Assembly (NCBI RefSeq): GCF_000006565.2
Contig: NC_031475.1
Span: 4,573,601-4,637,600, forward strand
DNA length: 64,000 bases
Source: Toxoplasma gondii ME49
Lineage: Eukaryota > Apicomplexa > Conoidasida > Eucoccidiorida > Sarcocystidae
Reading direction: 5' to 3'
This document shows positions 35,270 to 45,600 of this stretch, one piece after another (positions within the stretch are counted from its first letter, which is position 1; each line of letters begins with the position of its first letter). The notes beneath the pieces were generated by a model. It did not search any database, was not told the DNA's origin, and saw nothing but the letters and a program-made list of their open reading frames with translations. Made by a program: the position numbers and the translations under genes.

Positions 35270-35442
35270 GTATAGGCGTTGTCGTGATTTAAGCAGAGTC
35301 TCATTGAAAATGTCTCATTTGTCCGCTCTCTTACCTCCTTCTACGTCTCCTTGACCTTCTGTCTAATACTACGCATACATAAGCACACAGACACATATAT
35401 ATGTATATATTCTCGTCTTCAAACGGTTGTCGTCTGCGTCCC
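34805..35442. other. Spacer between two tandem minus-strand genes
   Basis: It should hold the 3' UTR of the large gene ending at 35443 and the promoter of the gene below it. The open frame at 34805-35104 on the minus strand is serine/phenylalanine-rich and reads into the next gene's first exon. It is probably 5' UTR, but an N-terminal extension cannot be excluded. A microsatellite lies at 35230-35274. Confidence 0.5.
35230..35274 (+). repeat. (AT)n-(GTAT)n compound microsatellite
   Basis: An AT dinucleotide run passes directly into GTAT repeats, downstream of the large minus-strand gene. Confidence 0.95.
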
Positions 35443-38400
35443 TTACGTGAGGAGAGCTTCGAGTTCGTCTTCCATTTTCCTTGTGGCTTCCTCAGTTTTC
35501 CCGACGGCTGTGAAGAGCATTTCTCGGACGTCAATAGGGCCTGCTGTCTCTCCTCGGCGAGCATATCGTTTAAGCGAGTCTGGTCGGCCTTCGTCTTCTC
35601 GCTGCCTTGCCCGTTTCTGCTCAGTCGATTTCTCTGCTCGGGCTCTTCGTTTTTTGCGCAAAACGTTCTCCTTTTCCTCGTCGCTGTCTGCAAGGAGGAG
35701 CGACTGCCGAGTCCGCTCATCTGTGGGCCCTGTACTCCTGGCGAAAAACATCTCCGTCCTCCCAGACGCTGCGGAAGAGCCCCGAACGTCCTTCGCTTCG
35801 TCTCTTTCTCGAATGATCTCTGAGACGCGAGAGTCGCACCTTCTCTTGCGTCTCAAGCTCTCCTCTTTCTCGTTTGTGGAAATCTCGTCGCAAGCAGCCG
35901 AGGCCGAACCCCAGAGAGCCTGCAGGAGTCGCGCGTCCCGTTGCGTGGCTGGACCGAGGCCGTGGTCGATCCACTTTCTGGCCACCATCTTTGCACTTAG
36001 ACGCGCGAGAAGCACCTTCAGGTCTTGTCTGTCGACGAGGAAATACTTGCCCGTTCTCCCGGAAGTCAAGTTCACCTTGGTCGCCTCTCTCCGCTTCTGC
36101 GCCCACAGACCTGAAGACACAGACACATCCCCTCTGCTGTCTCGCGAGACCCCCGACTCACAAGGCGTGTGACCGTTCTCAGCTGCCTCCCGCAGAAGGC
36201 TTTCAAGCCGCTGACTTCCTGTCTCGGCGTTCGGCGACACACACACGTAGCAGACAGTCCCCAGTGAGGCCCCGACGCGCCGCGGGTCAGTTGGCCCCTG
36301 GAGCCGCTCTTCGCGGCCGCGGAGCGGGTGTCTGGGGACCGCGACGAAGAGCCGGCGGAACCCCCAGAAAGGCGCCTTCCTCAGAGTGCCTTTCAGTCTG
36401 TGTCGCCACGCCTCGCTTCCCGGTGTCTCGACAGCGAGCGTCTCCATTTCGTCCGCGAGCCACTGAGTCCAGTCACTGCGGCTTTGTTGGATTTCTCGGG
36501 ACCACCTTTCGACATCGTTCGCGTCTCCGCCTCTCTCGCGCAAGTTCCTCGACTCACCGAAACTGGACTCGCCAGCTGAAGAGGCTAGGAGTCCCAGCTG
36601 ACACTGAACCAGACGAAGAACTCTGTCTTCAATGTGGAAGTCGAAGGTCGCTGCGAGTTTCGCGAGTTCGAACGCGAAGCCGAGAGGCGCGAGGAAGCAG
36701 CTCTTGGCGGGGTTCCAGGGCAGCGAGTCCCCACAGAACTTCCGCAAAAACGTTTGGAGGAGGTTTCGCTTCTCAAACGGCTTCCGCAGACCCACGTACC
36801 ATTGGTTGCCGGTCGACAGAGCCGCTCCAGGTTTCCCCGGTGTACCGACAACGCAGCGCCAGTTCGAGAAGCAAACTGGGCAGCACGCGTAATTCCACGT
36901 CCCCAACGGACCCCCGCCCACGGAGCCGGTGTCGACGCGTTCTAGGCAGCAGGTGCACGCATCTGGAGGCGTCTCAGGGGAGGCGGTGTCTCCTTCGCGA
37001 CTTTGCGGTCGACCAGGCGAGGACCCAACGGAGTCCGAAGAATCCGGAGAACGAGGTGGCGCAACTAGAAAGACGTACGACTGCGCCTTTGTCCCACAAG
37101 CTTGGCACCATTCGCGCAAAGTCACGTCTGGCTCCTCGCAGCTTGGACCGAGCAGCAGCAGCGTCTCTGCATGTGCATGGCGACAGTAGGAAGAGAAACC
37201 ATCCTCGAACGATCCACACACAGACTCCAGCGTCTCCGCACGGCAGTTGGAAACTGAAGGCGCACATGAAGAGCGACTTGGAGATGCTATCCCTGCAGAA
37301 GAGAAAGAAGAGGCAGAAGAAGAAGCAGAAGACGAGGAAGAAGAAGAAGCAGAAGACGAGGAAGAAGGGGAGGCAGAAGAAGAGGCAGAAGAAGAGGAGG
37401 CAGAAGAAGAGGCAGAAGAAGAGGCAGAAGAAGAGGAAGAAGAGGAGGCAGAAGAGGAAGACGAAGATGATGGAGACGACGAAGGAGAGGATAAAGAAGA
37501 TGGAGAGGTTGGCGGCAGTGGAGAGGACCCGCAAGGTGAAGGAAACGGAGAAGCAGAAGATGCAGAGTAGGAGCCGCATGCCAATTGGCTAGATGCTTGT
37601 CGTTCCTCACCATCAGGTTTGAAACTTGGATAGACTTTTGATTCTTCTCCTTCTCTCGTTCCTCCCTGGTTCTGCTTTGCGTCTCCGACTTCTGTCTTCA
37701 CCTGTTCACTCTTGACAAAAGAGCTCAGTTCACCATCGCGACTCTCTTCTCTGGAATCGGTCTCTCCTCTCACCGTGTTGACTTGTGTGGAAGCCGGAAG
37801 AGAAAGAGTGACGGAGTCAGAGGAGGAAAGTGCACAAGGGGAAAGAATGTTTTCGTCTGCTACTGGAACGTCACCCTCTGGGACTCTGCCTTCTGCAGTC
37901 TGTTGGGCTCTCTCATCTAGTTCGTCTTCAACTTCTTTTTTCACTGACACAGGATAACTGGGGACAGGCGAAACAGAGTCTTCGGCGACCTCGGCGTTAT
38001 GCCCTGGATGCGTTTTGTTACTTTCGAGAAGTCTGAAAACGTGCTGAACTTCTGGGAAACTCGTTCCGTCTCTCGCAGGCGAAATGAGGGCATTCTTCCC
38101 CGAAACACACACAGGCCTTCCTGACCAAGAAGAGGAGGAAGAGGACAGAGACGAGAGAGCGGAGGACGCGAAAAAGCAAGACGATGGCGAAGAAGAGGTT
38201 GATGAGGAAGACGAGGAAGATGAGGAAGGTGGGTAAGCAGAGGAAGATGAGAAAGAAGAGGAAGATGAGAAAGAAGAGGAAGATGAGGCCAAGGAACAGT
38301 TGGAGTCGGAATGCGACTGTGGACGCGGTCCAGGTCTTCCTGTGTCCTTTGAAGCCGCAGGAGAAAGCTCGCCGTCTTCTGAAGAGAGGCCCGCGGCCAG

Positions 38401-41328
38401 AGGGGCAAAAGCAGGAGGAGACGAGAGGGAAGACACCGCAGAAGCAGAGGCGTCAGAGACACTGGAAAATTCAAGGGCGGCAGGCAGGCTGCTATCCCCA
38501 GAAAAATAAGACGAGAGGTTTCGATCGAACTCAGTTGCTGGTTCTAGGGAGACCCGTTTTGCGAGTCTGGAGCCCCCGAGCTCCCCTTTATTCGCGATCG
38601 CACTCTTGTCTCTCACTCCAAGCCTTGTTGCTTCTTCGTTATTCCGAGCTGAGGTGTGGCCTTCGTCCGTGGGATCCATTTCGACTTTGACAGCGATTTT
38701 TACGTCGTTTTTAACGGCGTCCTCGGATTTATCTATCGGCTGTTGTAGAAGTTCGCCGAGCCTCTTACAGCAGGTGGAAATTGAACGTTTCCCCGTTCCA
38801 CCGTCACTCGTGGTCAGTTCCCTCTCTCCGTTACACCCGCTCAATCTTGCTTCTGTCTTCGTCTTCTTCGCGACACGGGCTATGCCTCCTTTGACTTCGT
38901 CGAGAACTTCCGAGTCGACGGTAGTCTCCATACTGTCTCCCGTTTGACTGCAAACAAGCTCGTTCTTTTCCCTGTCTCTCTTCGTCTCTCCTCTCTGCTC
39001 CTCCTCTTCTCGCTGGTTTGTCTGTCTCTCAGGGTTGGAGTCCCGTTTTCGCTCTTTCTCTCCTGCAACTGGCGAGGACTGTGCGCGTCGAGACGCACGA
39101 CTTGGAGACGCTTGCGAAGAGAAAAGAAGGCCCCCAGGCTGGGAGGACCACAGACGAAAAGGCTGCGCTCCACCTAGGAAGTTTCTCTCCTGCTTTTGAG
39201 CGGAAGGGGGTGTCTCCGTCTGCGTCACCGCTTCTCTGTTCTTTTGTTCGGGGGCTTTAGGACCGAGGGCAAACGCGAGGAGACGAACAGGAAAGACAGC
39301 AGATGGGTCGTCACATTGCCACTCAAGGAAGTTCTGAAAAAGAACTTCTCGCTCCCTCCCCGGGCTCTTCGCTGCAGCAACGACGGCGGCTTCTGCCTCC
39401 TTCCTCGTTCTAGGAGAAGTGAGTTGAGAGACATGTCCTTTCTCGCTCTTTTCTTCCTCCTCACCCCGCTCTCCTTCCTTGCATCGGTCTGTTGTGCACT
39501 TGTCTTCCTTGGCCTCGACTGGACCTTTCCCTGCCTCCGCCACTGAAGGCGACGCATTCGTGTCTTCTTCTGAAGCATTTGTGGAGAGCCCTGGCTTCTC
39601 TTGAGCAGCCGACGGGACCGCAGCTTCTTCCCCCCCTCCGCTCCTTTTCTCTTCAACAGAACGCCCTCCAGCGCGTTGAAAGAAGCGTTTTGCGAAGGCG
39701 GCTGCCGCGAGGAAGTGACCGCCGCGTCGGGGTTTCGTCACTTGACGCACAGCACTCTCAAAGGAGGAAGCTTGGACGATCGACCGGAGGCGAGGTCGGA
39801 AACTTCCAGGTCTCACGAGGCACTCCATGAGAAGCGCAACTCTCCAGGTGACTGGCGGTGTGTCGCTGTTCCTTCTCTGTTTCTCTTTGCATGCAAACAC
39901 CGTTGGAAAGTGCTCGAAGGCATACGCCCAGCTTGGCGTCACCATGACGCTGCCTTCCCATGCGCTGCGCTCACCGTTCTCGCCTTCGTCGCCTTCGTGG
40001 CTTCTCCAGCCCTGAACGCGAGCCGCCGTGCCGGATCCGGGAAGGCAGTCGACGCCGGGACGAGCGCGGAGCTGACCTCGAGCGAAGACGTCGCTGACGA
40101 AGGCGCCAAGAGCGCCGTTGTCGGTCGTTTCGTCCTCGTCTGTGTCGGGGGATTCGCCATCTGCGAGGTGTGACGGCGAAGAGCGCGAGCGCGAACGACC
40201 CCCAACGCACTCTGAGTTCAGCGGATAGTAGCAAGGGTACCAGTCGCGAAGGTCCGGCAGCCCACAGACAGCGCAGAGGTGAGGCCCGGGTGGCTCTGGG
40301 GTCTTGGCCGTGAGAGGGGAGGACAGAACAGCGGTCGAGGAAGACGAAGAAGAAGAGCACGGACTTGGAGACGAAGAAAAAGAGGTAGAGATACACGTGG
40401 TTGAAGTGGACGTTTCGTTCGCCGATGACGCATGCGAGGAGGCCACTGCCGCAGCCGAAGACATGTCATTTGTTGTTCCCAGCGCACAAGGCGACGAGGA
40501 ACGAGAAAGCGAAGAGAGAGAAGAGGACGGACCGCATGCAGGGGAGAGTGCTGAAGTTGAAGGGGCGGGAAGCTGCGACGGCGAGGCTTCTTGAATGCGA
40601 GGATGGGAACTGGGGTCACCACCAGAATTCCAAGAGCACATGCACCTCGGTCTGGCGCACAGAGGCGTGAAAGCTAGACAGTCAAAAGGGATAAGATAAG
40701 GCAATTTCCAGAGGCCTCGAGACTCAAACGTTCCTGCGCGGATGTTGTCAGGATGGCCATGGCTTCCACTTCCACTCTGACAGGTTTTACCCCCGACCTC
40801 AGCCTCGGATGCTTCCCCGGTGCGCTTCCCGCGTTGGGCGCCTGACGAGGAGCTTTTCTGAGACCTCTGCCTTGTCGACGACTTCCGCTTCTCCGTCAAA
40901 AACAAGCACTCCTCTTGCTCCAAGTCGAAGGAAATGTAGCGCAGAGGAACTGCGTGAAGCAGCCTGCGCATCACAGACAGACAGCGGCAGGTGCCCCAGG
41001 GCTTCCACGCGGAAGCGGCGGTGCGCTCTCGGCGGTTGTTCAAAGAGAGTTTCTGAGAGCGTCGCGACTGTCCAGAAGCACTTGGAAAGGACGGAGGGAA
41101 TGAGTCCAGCGGATCGGCGCAGACGAGCGATCCAGAGGAGCAGAGATGCGAGACGGTGGAACAGGAAGACTGGGAAACCAAGAGATTCGGGTGGAGGTCC
41201 TGGTCGCGACAAAGCAGACAATCGGCTCTCTGAGATAGACTCTCATCGCAAGAGCTGGAAAAAGATGTGTACGGCTCATATGAAGAGCAGGACGGAGATG
41301 CAGAGTTCCGGGGACACGGAGTCGACAT
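35443..41328 (-). CDS. Large single-exon low-complexity protein with zinc-ribbon-like cysteine clusters
   Basis: An uninterrupted 1962-codon frame starts at the first ATG, at 41328 (MSTPCPRNSASPS); an upstream in-frame GTG is not a plausible start. I recognise no named domain, and long serine/alanine and glutamate-rich tracts dominate. Conserved-looking islands remain. One is a hydrophobic basic stretch with PLCARPRCMCSW. Others are LCAVCGLPDLRDWYPC (about 40217-40285), EWCQACGTKAQSYVFLVAPP (about 37075-37130), and CTCC with WNYACCPVC (about 36863-36965). The paired CxxC motifs could form zinc ribbons split by inserts. Islands such as RRLFVAVPRHP and AFELAKLAATFDFHIEDRVL look globular. The C-terminus is highly charged (KKRRARAEKSTEQKRARQRE), fitting a nuclear or nucleic-acid-binding protein (inference). 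A cysteine-rich nuclear factor specific to coccidia is the best guess. Confidence 0.75.
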   Translation of the reverse strand: MSTPCPRNSASPSCSSYEPYTSFSSSCDESLSQRADCLLCRDQDLHPNLLVSQSSCSTVSHLCSSGSLVCADPLDSFPPSFPSASGQSRRSQKLSLNNRRERTAASAWKPWGTCRCLSVMRRLLHAVPLRYISFDLEQEECLFLTEKRKSSTRQRSQKSSSSGAQRGKRTGEASEAEVGGKTCQSGSGSHGHPDNIRAGTFESRGLWKLPYLIPFDCLAFTPLCARPRCMCSWNSGGDPSSHPRIQEASPSQLPAPSTSALSPACGPSSSLSSLSRSSSPCALGTTNDMSSAAAVASSHASSANETSTSTTCISTSFSSSPSPCSSSSSSSTAVLSSPLTAKTPEPPGPHLCAVCGLPDLRDWYPCYYPLNSECVGGRSRSRSSPSHLADGESPDTDEDETTDNGALGAFVSDVFARGQLRARPGVDCLPGSGTAARVQGWRSHEGDEGENGERSAWEGSVMVTPSWAYAFEHFPTVFACKEKQRRNSDTPPVTWRVALLMECLVRPGSFRPRLRSIVQASSFESAVRQVTKPRRGGHFLAAAAFAKRFFQRAGGRSVEEKRSGGGEEAAVPSAAQEKPGLSTNASEEDTNASPSVAEAGKGPVEAKEDKCTTDRCKEGERGEEEEKSEKGHVSQLTSPRTRKEAEAAVVAAAKSPGREREVLFQNFLEWQCDDPSAVFPVRLLAFALGPKAPEQKNREAVTQTETPPSAQKQERNFLGGAQPFRLWSSQPGGLLFSSQASPSRASRRAQSSPVAGEKERKRDSNPERQTNQREEEEQRGETKRDREKNELVCSQTGDSMETTVDSEVLDEVKGGIARVAKKTKTEARLSGCNGERELTTSDGGTGKRSISTCCKRLGELLQQPIDKSEDAVKNDVKIAVKVEMDPTDEGHTSARNNEEATRLGVRDKSAIANKGELGGSRLAKRVSLEPATEFDRNLSSYFSGDSSLPAALEFSSVSDASASAVSSLSSPPAFAPLAAGLSSEDGELSPAASKDTGRPGPRPQSHSDSNCSLASSSSSFSSSSSFSSSSAYPPSSSSSSSSSTSSSPSSCFFASSALSSLSSSSSSWSGRPVCVSGKNALISPARDGTSFPEVQHVFRLLESNKTHPGHNAEVAEDSVSPVPSYPVSVKKEVEDELDERAQQTAEGRVPEGDVPVADENILSPCALSSSDSVTLSLPASTQVNTVRGETDSREESRDGELSSFVKSEQVKTEVGDAKQNQGGTREGEESKVYPSFKPDGEERQASSQLACGSYSASSASPFPSPCGSSPLPPTSPSSLSSPSSSPSSSSSSSASSSSSSSASSSASSSASSSSASSSASPSSSSSASSSSSSSASSSASSFSSAGIASPSRSSCAPSVSNCRAETLESVCGSFEDGFSSYCRHAHAETLLLLGPSCEEPDVTLREWCQACGTKAQSYVFLVAPPRSPDSSDSVGSSPGRPQSREGDTASPETPPDACTCCLERVDTGSVGGGPLGTWNYACCPVCFSNWRCVVGTPGKPGAALSTGNQWYVGLRKPFEKRNLLQTFLRKFCGDSLPWNPAKSCFLAPLGFAFELAKLAATFDFHIEDRVLRLVQCQLGLLASSAGESSFGESRNLRERGGDANDVERWSREIQQSRSDWTQWLADEMETLAVETPGSEAWRHRLKGTLRKAPFWGFRRLFVAVPRHPLRGREERLQGPTDPRRVGASLGTVCYVCVSPNAETGSQRLESLLREAAENGHTPCESGVSRDSRGDVSVSSGLWAQKRREATKVNLTSGRTGKYFLVDRQDLKVLLARLSAKMVARKWIDHGLGPATQRDARLLQALWGSASAACDEISTNEKEESLRRKRRCDSRVSEIIRERDEAKDVRGSSAASGRTEMFFARSTGPTDERTRQSLLLADSDEEKENVLRKKRRARAEKSTEQKRARQREDEGRPDSLKRYARRGETAGPIDVREMLFTAVGKTEEATRKMEDELEALLT
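37296..37480 (-). repeat. Trinucleotide tract encoding poly-Ser/Ala
   Basis: GAA/GCA/GAG triplets on the plus strand, read on the minus strand as TCT/TCC/GCC, encode a Ser-Ala homopolymer-like run of roughly 60 residues inside the large gene. A second, shorter tract lies at about 38184-38290. The opposite strand is also open here and would encode poly-Glu. Confidence 0.9.
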
Positions 41329-44300
41329 CCTGGAAACTATAAGGAAACAAACCACTTAAAACTCGCCTGGGGGGCTGGCTTCCCAGCCACACAAAGCGAG
41401 AAAGTCGTCGAGATTAACGGCATAGAGGGTTAAGTGGGGAGAGAGAGGATTTCAAAGGGAGAGAAGGGAGACTTCCGTGCAGGACCAACTAATGAGGAAA
41501 AGAGGAAAGGGTAGCTCCGTCGTTTTGGCAAAAGCATCTGGGGCCCCGCGCGAACTCCAGGAAAACGCTCTGCTGGGAGGAAACCAAGGAAGGTGTGCAA
41601 GGCAAACACTCCCTTTAAAGGAACCCGGAAAACGCTCTGTCTCGATCCTATCGCCTCCTATCGATTCGAGCGGATGGAGGAATTCCGTGTAGAACCGCGC
41701 CTAGAAAATTGCAATGCCACCATATACAACGCCATGACAAAGACACCGCGAGGGTTGGAGGTGGGGGGTGCTGCTGCAGCAGCTGTCGTTGGCTTTGAAC
41801 ATCAAACAAAAACTCTTTGTCAAAGAAGAACCGCCTATCAATAAACACGACAGAATGTCACTGAAACACAGAAGAAGAAACCGAGTCTGTTTCAACAAAA
41901 AGCGACAAGGAAATGGGCATTCGATCGCAAGCGTTTGCCTTGACCGGTTGAGAGGCGTGGAACTCGACAAAGTGTGCCACACGCTGTCGCATGCGCCCAA
42001 ATCGACGCCTGTGCTGCAATGGCTGCTTCGTTCTTCGTAATGCCTTCCGTCGAGAACAGGTATACATAATGAAAACGTTTCAGAGTTTTCTTGTCCAATC
42101 TCATTCACCTCATGCGCGTCACACGGGTGTCTTTTTAGTGGAACGAAGAAAAGTTTGGTGTCACAAGACGCAGACCACAGGGTTGCCGTTAAATCCCGTG
42201 TTCCTCATCCTCTGGCAAGAATCATCAGCACAGAGGTGTTCGGTTTCGCTGTGGCACTTTTTACCCTTGAATACTGAAAAGAGCCTTCTCTCTGATCTCC
42301 CAGCCATGTGCAACAGGGCAGTTAATGCTTCCCTGGGCCTAATAAGGATTCGTCCTCCAGCTTACAAATAAACTCCGTACTCAGATGGGCACATGCAAAC
42401 TAATCTTAAACACACCGCACACAACTGAGAGTATGAGCAAAAACAAAGTAGTTTCCTAACGGGCAACTGGAGGAACAGCGAAGCGACAGGAAGGCGATGT
42501 CTCCGGAGTCTTTAAAACTAGAGGTGAAAGCGGGGGGAACTGTATGTGTTAACGCGGAGAGTTACCTGGAGAAACGTTCTCATGTGTGTTGAGACCTTTG
42601 TTTTGGCTCTACGGCATTACATATAAACACGCTTCTCTCCGGCTTTCTGCAAGATGCCCGTCTTCTGGGGGTATAACGCCTCCTTTTACACTTTTTTCTG
42701 GTGTTCTCTCATTAGTTTTGAACCAGGGGCAACCACTTAGCCGCTGTCCGTCTCGGCGACACCCGATAAACCTGTTCACTCAACTTCGCAAGGCGTTGCT
42801 TTTTTACCAAGTAGTCTTAGTGGACACCAGATGTAGTCAACGAACGTTGGGAATGCTGAAAAAAGGTGGAATAGTGTTTCCTAGAAGCTCCGTGCTGAGG
42901 TCCTGTGCAAGCACCGTCATAAGAAACTTTAAGCTTCCCGCATAGCAAGGTGCGGGAAGAGGGTGTTTTGAAGGCTACGCATATCAGCTCAAGGATAGCT
43001 TCTTACTCATTACAAGCACCGTTCGATGTGCAAATGAGATCCGTATCACCACCGTCGCCTGAACTAGCAATGTATTTAGTGTAGGAAGAAGACGCTCTGT
43101 AGCCACAAAAGCATTGTCAAGTCGCCACCTTGTTAATGCAGACTGTTTCTGGTGGCTTTGACTTGTGTGTCGCTACTCTCACCCGTCAGGTTCACCGATT
43201 ATTTGCCTTCTTCTTCAGGGAAGACGCACCTCCGTTCACCAGTTTGTTCGCATCTGTTCAGTTTAGATGTCTCCTGCGTCTGCCGTATCTGGCGGACTGT
43301 TTCCTGGATCTATCGATGTCTCTTGTGCAGTACGCTAAGTGGTGCCATTTCCACACTTTTTTCTCTGCCGACGCCGGAGGCGTGAGTGACCCTCAAAATT
43401 CGGTCCCTCACATTGCAAGAGTATCGCAAACAGGGCCGTTCAGAAGAGTACAGATGAATCTCTGGACTATTTTTGAACGTATAGCGACAACAAGGCCTCG
43501 CGTGCATGAACACGATCTCGAAGGATGGGGCTTCCTATCCAGTAAGCTAAAACGTACAACATCTGTTGATCCTTCACCAGTCGACGGGCAAAAGGTTTCG
43601 ACACACGCGAGAGCACATTAGAAGAGGTCCTCACAGTTTTCGGCCTGTTTTTTCACACCTACCGGTTATATCGTCTCTCTGTGTGTACAAGCTGAAAACT
43701 CGATATGCTTGCAGCTAAGTGTTGAATAGAACCATCTGAAGCCAAGCTTCTTTCCGTTTGCAGATTGTTTCCAACCCAGCACAGAATCTCTACTGTTCAC
43801 TGAAGTGTGCCTTTTGCAAAACCTAACCCATGGCATCATCTCGGCCGCTTATGAGAAGTGCACCATCTCGCATGCCGACAGAAAAGTTTCAACCTCTTCA
43901 AATTACTCCTTCAGTTTCACGTGGAACTTCGGTATGGAAGCCTGCCACGCTTAAATGTAGTCAGTGTACGGGATTTATTTAGGTGAGACACAAAAAAACA
44001 GCCGTCAAGATGGACGGTGCTTAAGGCGGCCAGCTGGTCAAGCCTAAAACCCGAGTGGGGGGGGGGACGAATTGACACGAAATCGCGGGTTATTTTATCT
44101 TTGTGATATCGTTTTGCGAAGTAACGAATCCTGCATCAAAGAGTCACTTAGTAGTCGCACCTGTCGGCAAAAGGTTAAGATCGGGACAACGTGTCAGAGA
44201 CACCAGGCATCGGGACTGCGGGAAAGTTGCACGTGGCAGCGGTACGCTTGCGGGAAGTCCGTTGTGTCTCACGCTGGCGACAAGCGATCGAAAACGCATC

Positions 44301-44389
44301 TCTGAGCCTCTCCCGCCGCGCGCCGGGATTCGGGAATCGATTTCTTTTCCACAAACTCGTGTTGGGATTTTCCTCCGCAAGAAGCCAGG
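41329..44389. promoter_or_regulatory. Divergent promoter region
   Basis: About 3 kb separates the start of the large minus-strand gene (41328) from the start of the DPH3-like gene (44390), so both 5' UTRs and promoters must be inside. I see no TATA-like element that can be assigned with confidence. A G10 run is at 44057-44066. Open frames such as 43130-43621 (plus) show no conserved motif. A short noncoding or unrecognised gene could be hidden. Confidence 0.5.
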
Positions 44390-45352
44390 ATGGTGAGTTC
44401 CTTGTCAACCCGGGGCACCAGCTCGACGACGACGGCAGGAACTCGAACTGCAGCGACTGTCACTTTACTGCTGGAAGTTTCCGAGTCGGTTTATGACGTG
44501 AATTCCGCAACGGAAAACTCTGCGGAAAGGCGTCCGTGCTATTCTGGTGGACAGAGTGTCGAGCAGAGCGGAGAGGCCGTTCAAGAGGAAGCAAGTACGT
44601 TCGCCGGCGGCTCTGGGGAAACGAGCGTACCACGGGGAAGGGGGAGCTCTTCCGGAAGTTCTTTCTTCACCCCTGCCATTGTGAGTCAGTTTCGGGGTCT
44701 GCGAGTGGCGAGAGGTGTTTTGTCCGAGGTGGAGGATCGAACTGGTCGCGGGGAAGGTCCTGACTCTGAACGGCCGCCGGCACCTGGCAACCTCCAGATT
44801 TGCCCGCAAGCGCAGGAGGTTTCGAAAGAGAGAGTTGAGGAGGTGACAGCACAGAGGGAGGAAGAACACAGGGAACGGCCCGACCTCACCAGCGTCGACC
44901 AACTTCTGGGTGGTGCGGGAAAGGACGAAAATCGCGTTCTGGACGAAGTCGGAGGCGAGCTGTACTACGAACGCGTGTGTCTGCGTGAATTCGAGTTCGA
45001 CGTGTCGAGTCGAACTTTCTTCTACCCCTGCCCTTGTGGGGATCTTTTTGAAGTTTCTCTGGAAACCATTCAAGGAAAGGTGCAGGAAATAACGGGCCGA
45101 CAGAGTGGAGACCTGCGAAGACCTACCCAGTTTGAAAAGAAGTGCGAGGCAGAGTCGACCGGGCGAACTCACGAGAAAGCGGAGTCGTCCGAGGAAACAG
45201 GTCGTCTCGGGGATCGAGAACTGGAAGTTGAGGCTTCCTGTCCGTCCTGCTCCTTGAAAGTTCAGGCGTTTTTCACTTTCAACATTCTCCAGGAACTGCT
45301 CGAAGAGGCTGGAGAGACGCTGGAATGCATGGAAAACCGTGTGTTGGGGTAG
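44390..45352 (+). CDS. DPH3: CSL zinc-finger protein, DPH3/KTI11-like, with N-terminal extension and insert
   Basis: An intronless frame of 320 residues. The C-terminal half holds the CSL zinc finger: YYERVCLREFEFDVSSRTFF, then YPCPCGDLFEV (Cys214, Cys216) and ASCPSCSLKVQAFF (Cys284, Cys287). DPH3 carries one metal in this site and supports the first step of diphthamide synthesis on elongation factor 2, transferring electrons to the Dph1-Dph2 radical enzyme; it also links to Elongator. The family is normally about 80-90 residues with about 19 residues between the two cysteine pairs. Here the gap is 67, filled by a hydrophilic insert, and about 190 low-complexity residues precede the domain. 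DPH4 also carries a CSL finger, but no J domain or HPD motif is visible, so a DPH3-type assignment fits better. The gene ends 248 bases before the next one. Confidence 0.8.
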   Translation: MVSSLSTRGTSSTTTAGTRTAATVTLLLEVSESVYDVNSATENSAERRPCYSGGQSVEQSGEAVQEEASTFAGGSGETSVPRGRGSSSGSSFFTPAIVSQFRGLRVARGVLSEVEDRTGRGEGPDSERPPAPGNLQICPQAQEVSKERVEEVTAQREEEHRERPDLTSVDQLLGGAGKDENRVLDEVGGELYYERVCLREFEFDVSSRTFFYPCPCGDLFEVSLETIQGKVQEITGRQSGDLRRPTQFEKKCEAESTGRTHEKAESSEETGRLGDRELEVEASCPSCSLKVQAFFTFNILQELLEEAGETLECMENRVLG

Positions 45353-45600
45353 ACTCGTGGGTAGTTGCCGACGGGATCCTGCTAGCACCGTGAACGCTCA
45401 CGTGCCACAAATGTGAAATCAGTGAAAGCTCTTTTATTTCCCTGCGGTCTCAAACTAAGAACTGACTTCCGCCCGTTGACATCAACTTCTTGTTTCTTGA
45501 GGAGGCGTTCTTTCGAGGCCCAGTGACATCGTTACAGCCACCACCACACCACTGTTGTCTGTGATCTGAATTGCTCCGGGACGGTCTTTCGCTGATCAAA
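45353..45600 (+). other. Short intergenic spacer
   Basis: Only 248 bases lie between the DPH3-like stop and the next start, so the 3' UTR of one gene and the promoter and 5' UTR of the next are packed closely or overlap. Confidence 0.6.

Noticed and set aside
37247..37570. Plus-strand poly-Glu frame
   Set aside because: Shadow of the Ser/Ala triplet tract on the coding minus strand.
35874..37592. Plus-strand open frame of 572 codons, Arg/Lys/Glu-rich
   Set aside because: It is antisense to the 1961-residue gene. Its composition follows from the complementary Ser/Ala triplets, and it has no recognisable motif.
44465..45388. Minus-strand frame of 307 codons
   Set aside because: Antisense to the DPH3-like gene, whose CSL zinc finger proves the plus strand is coding.
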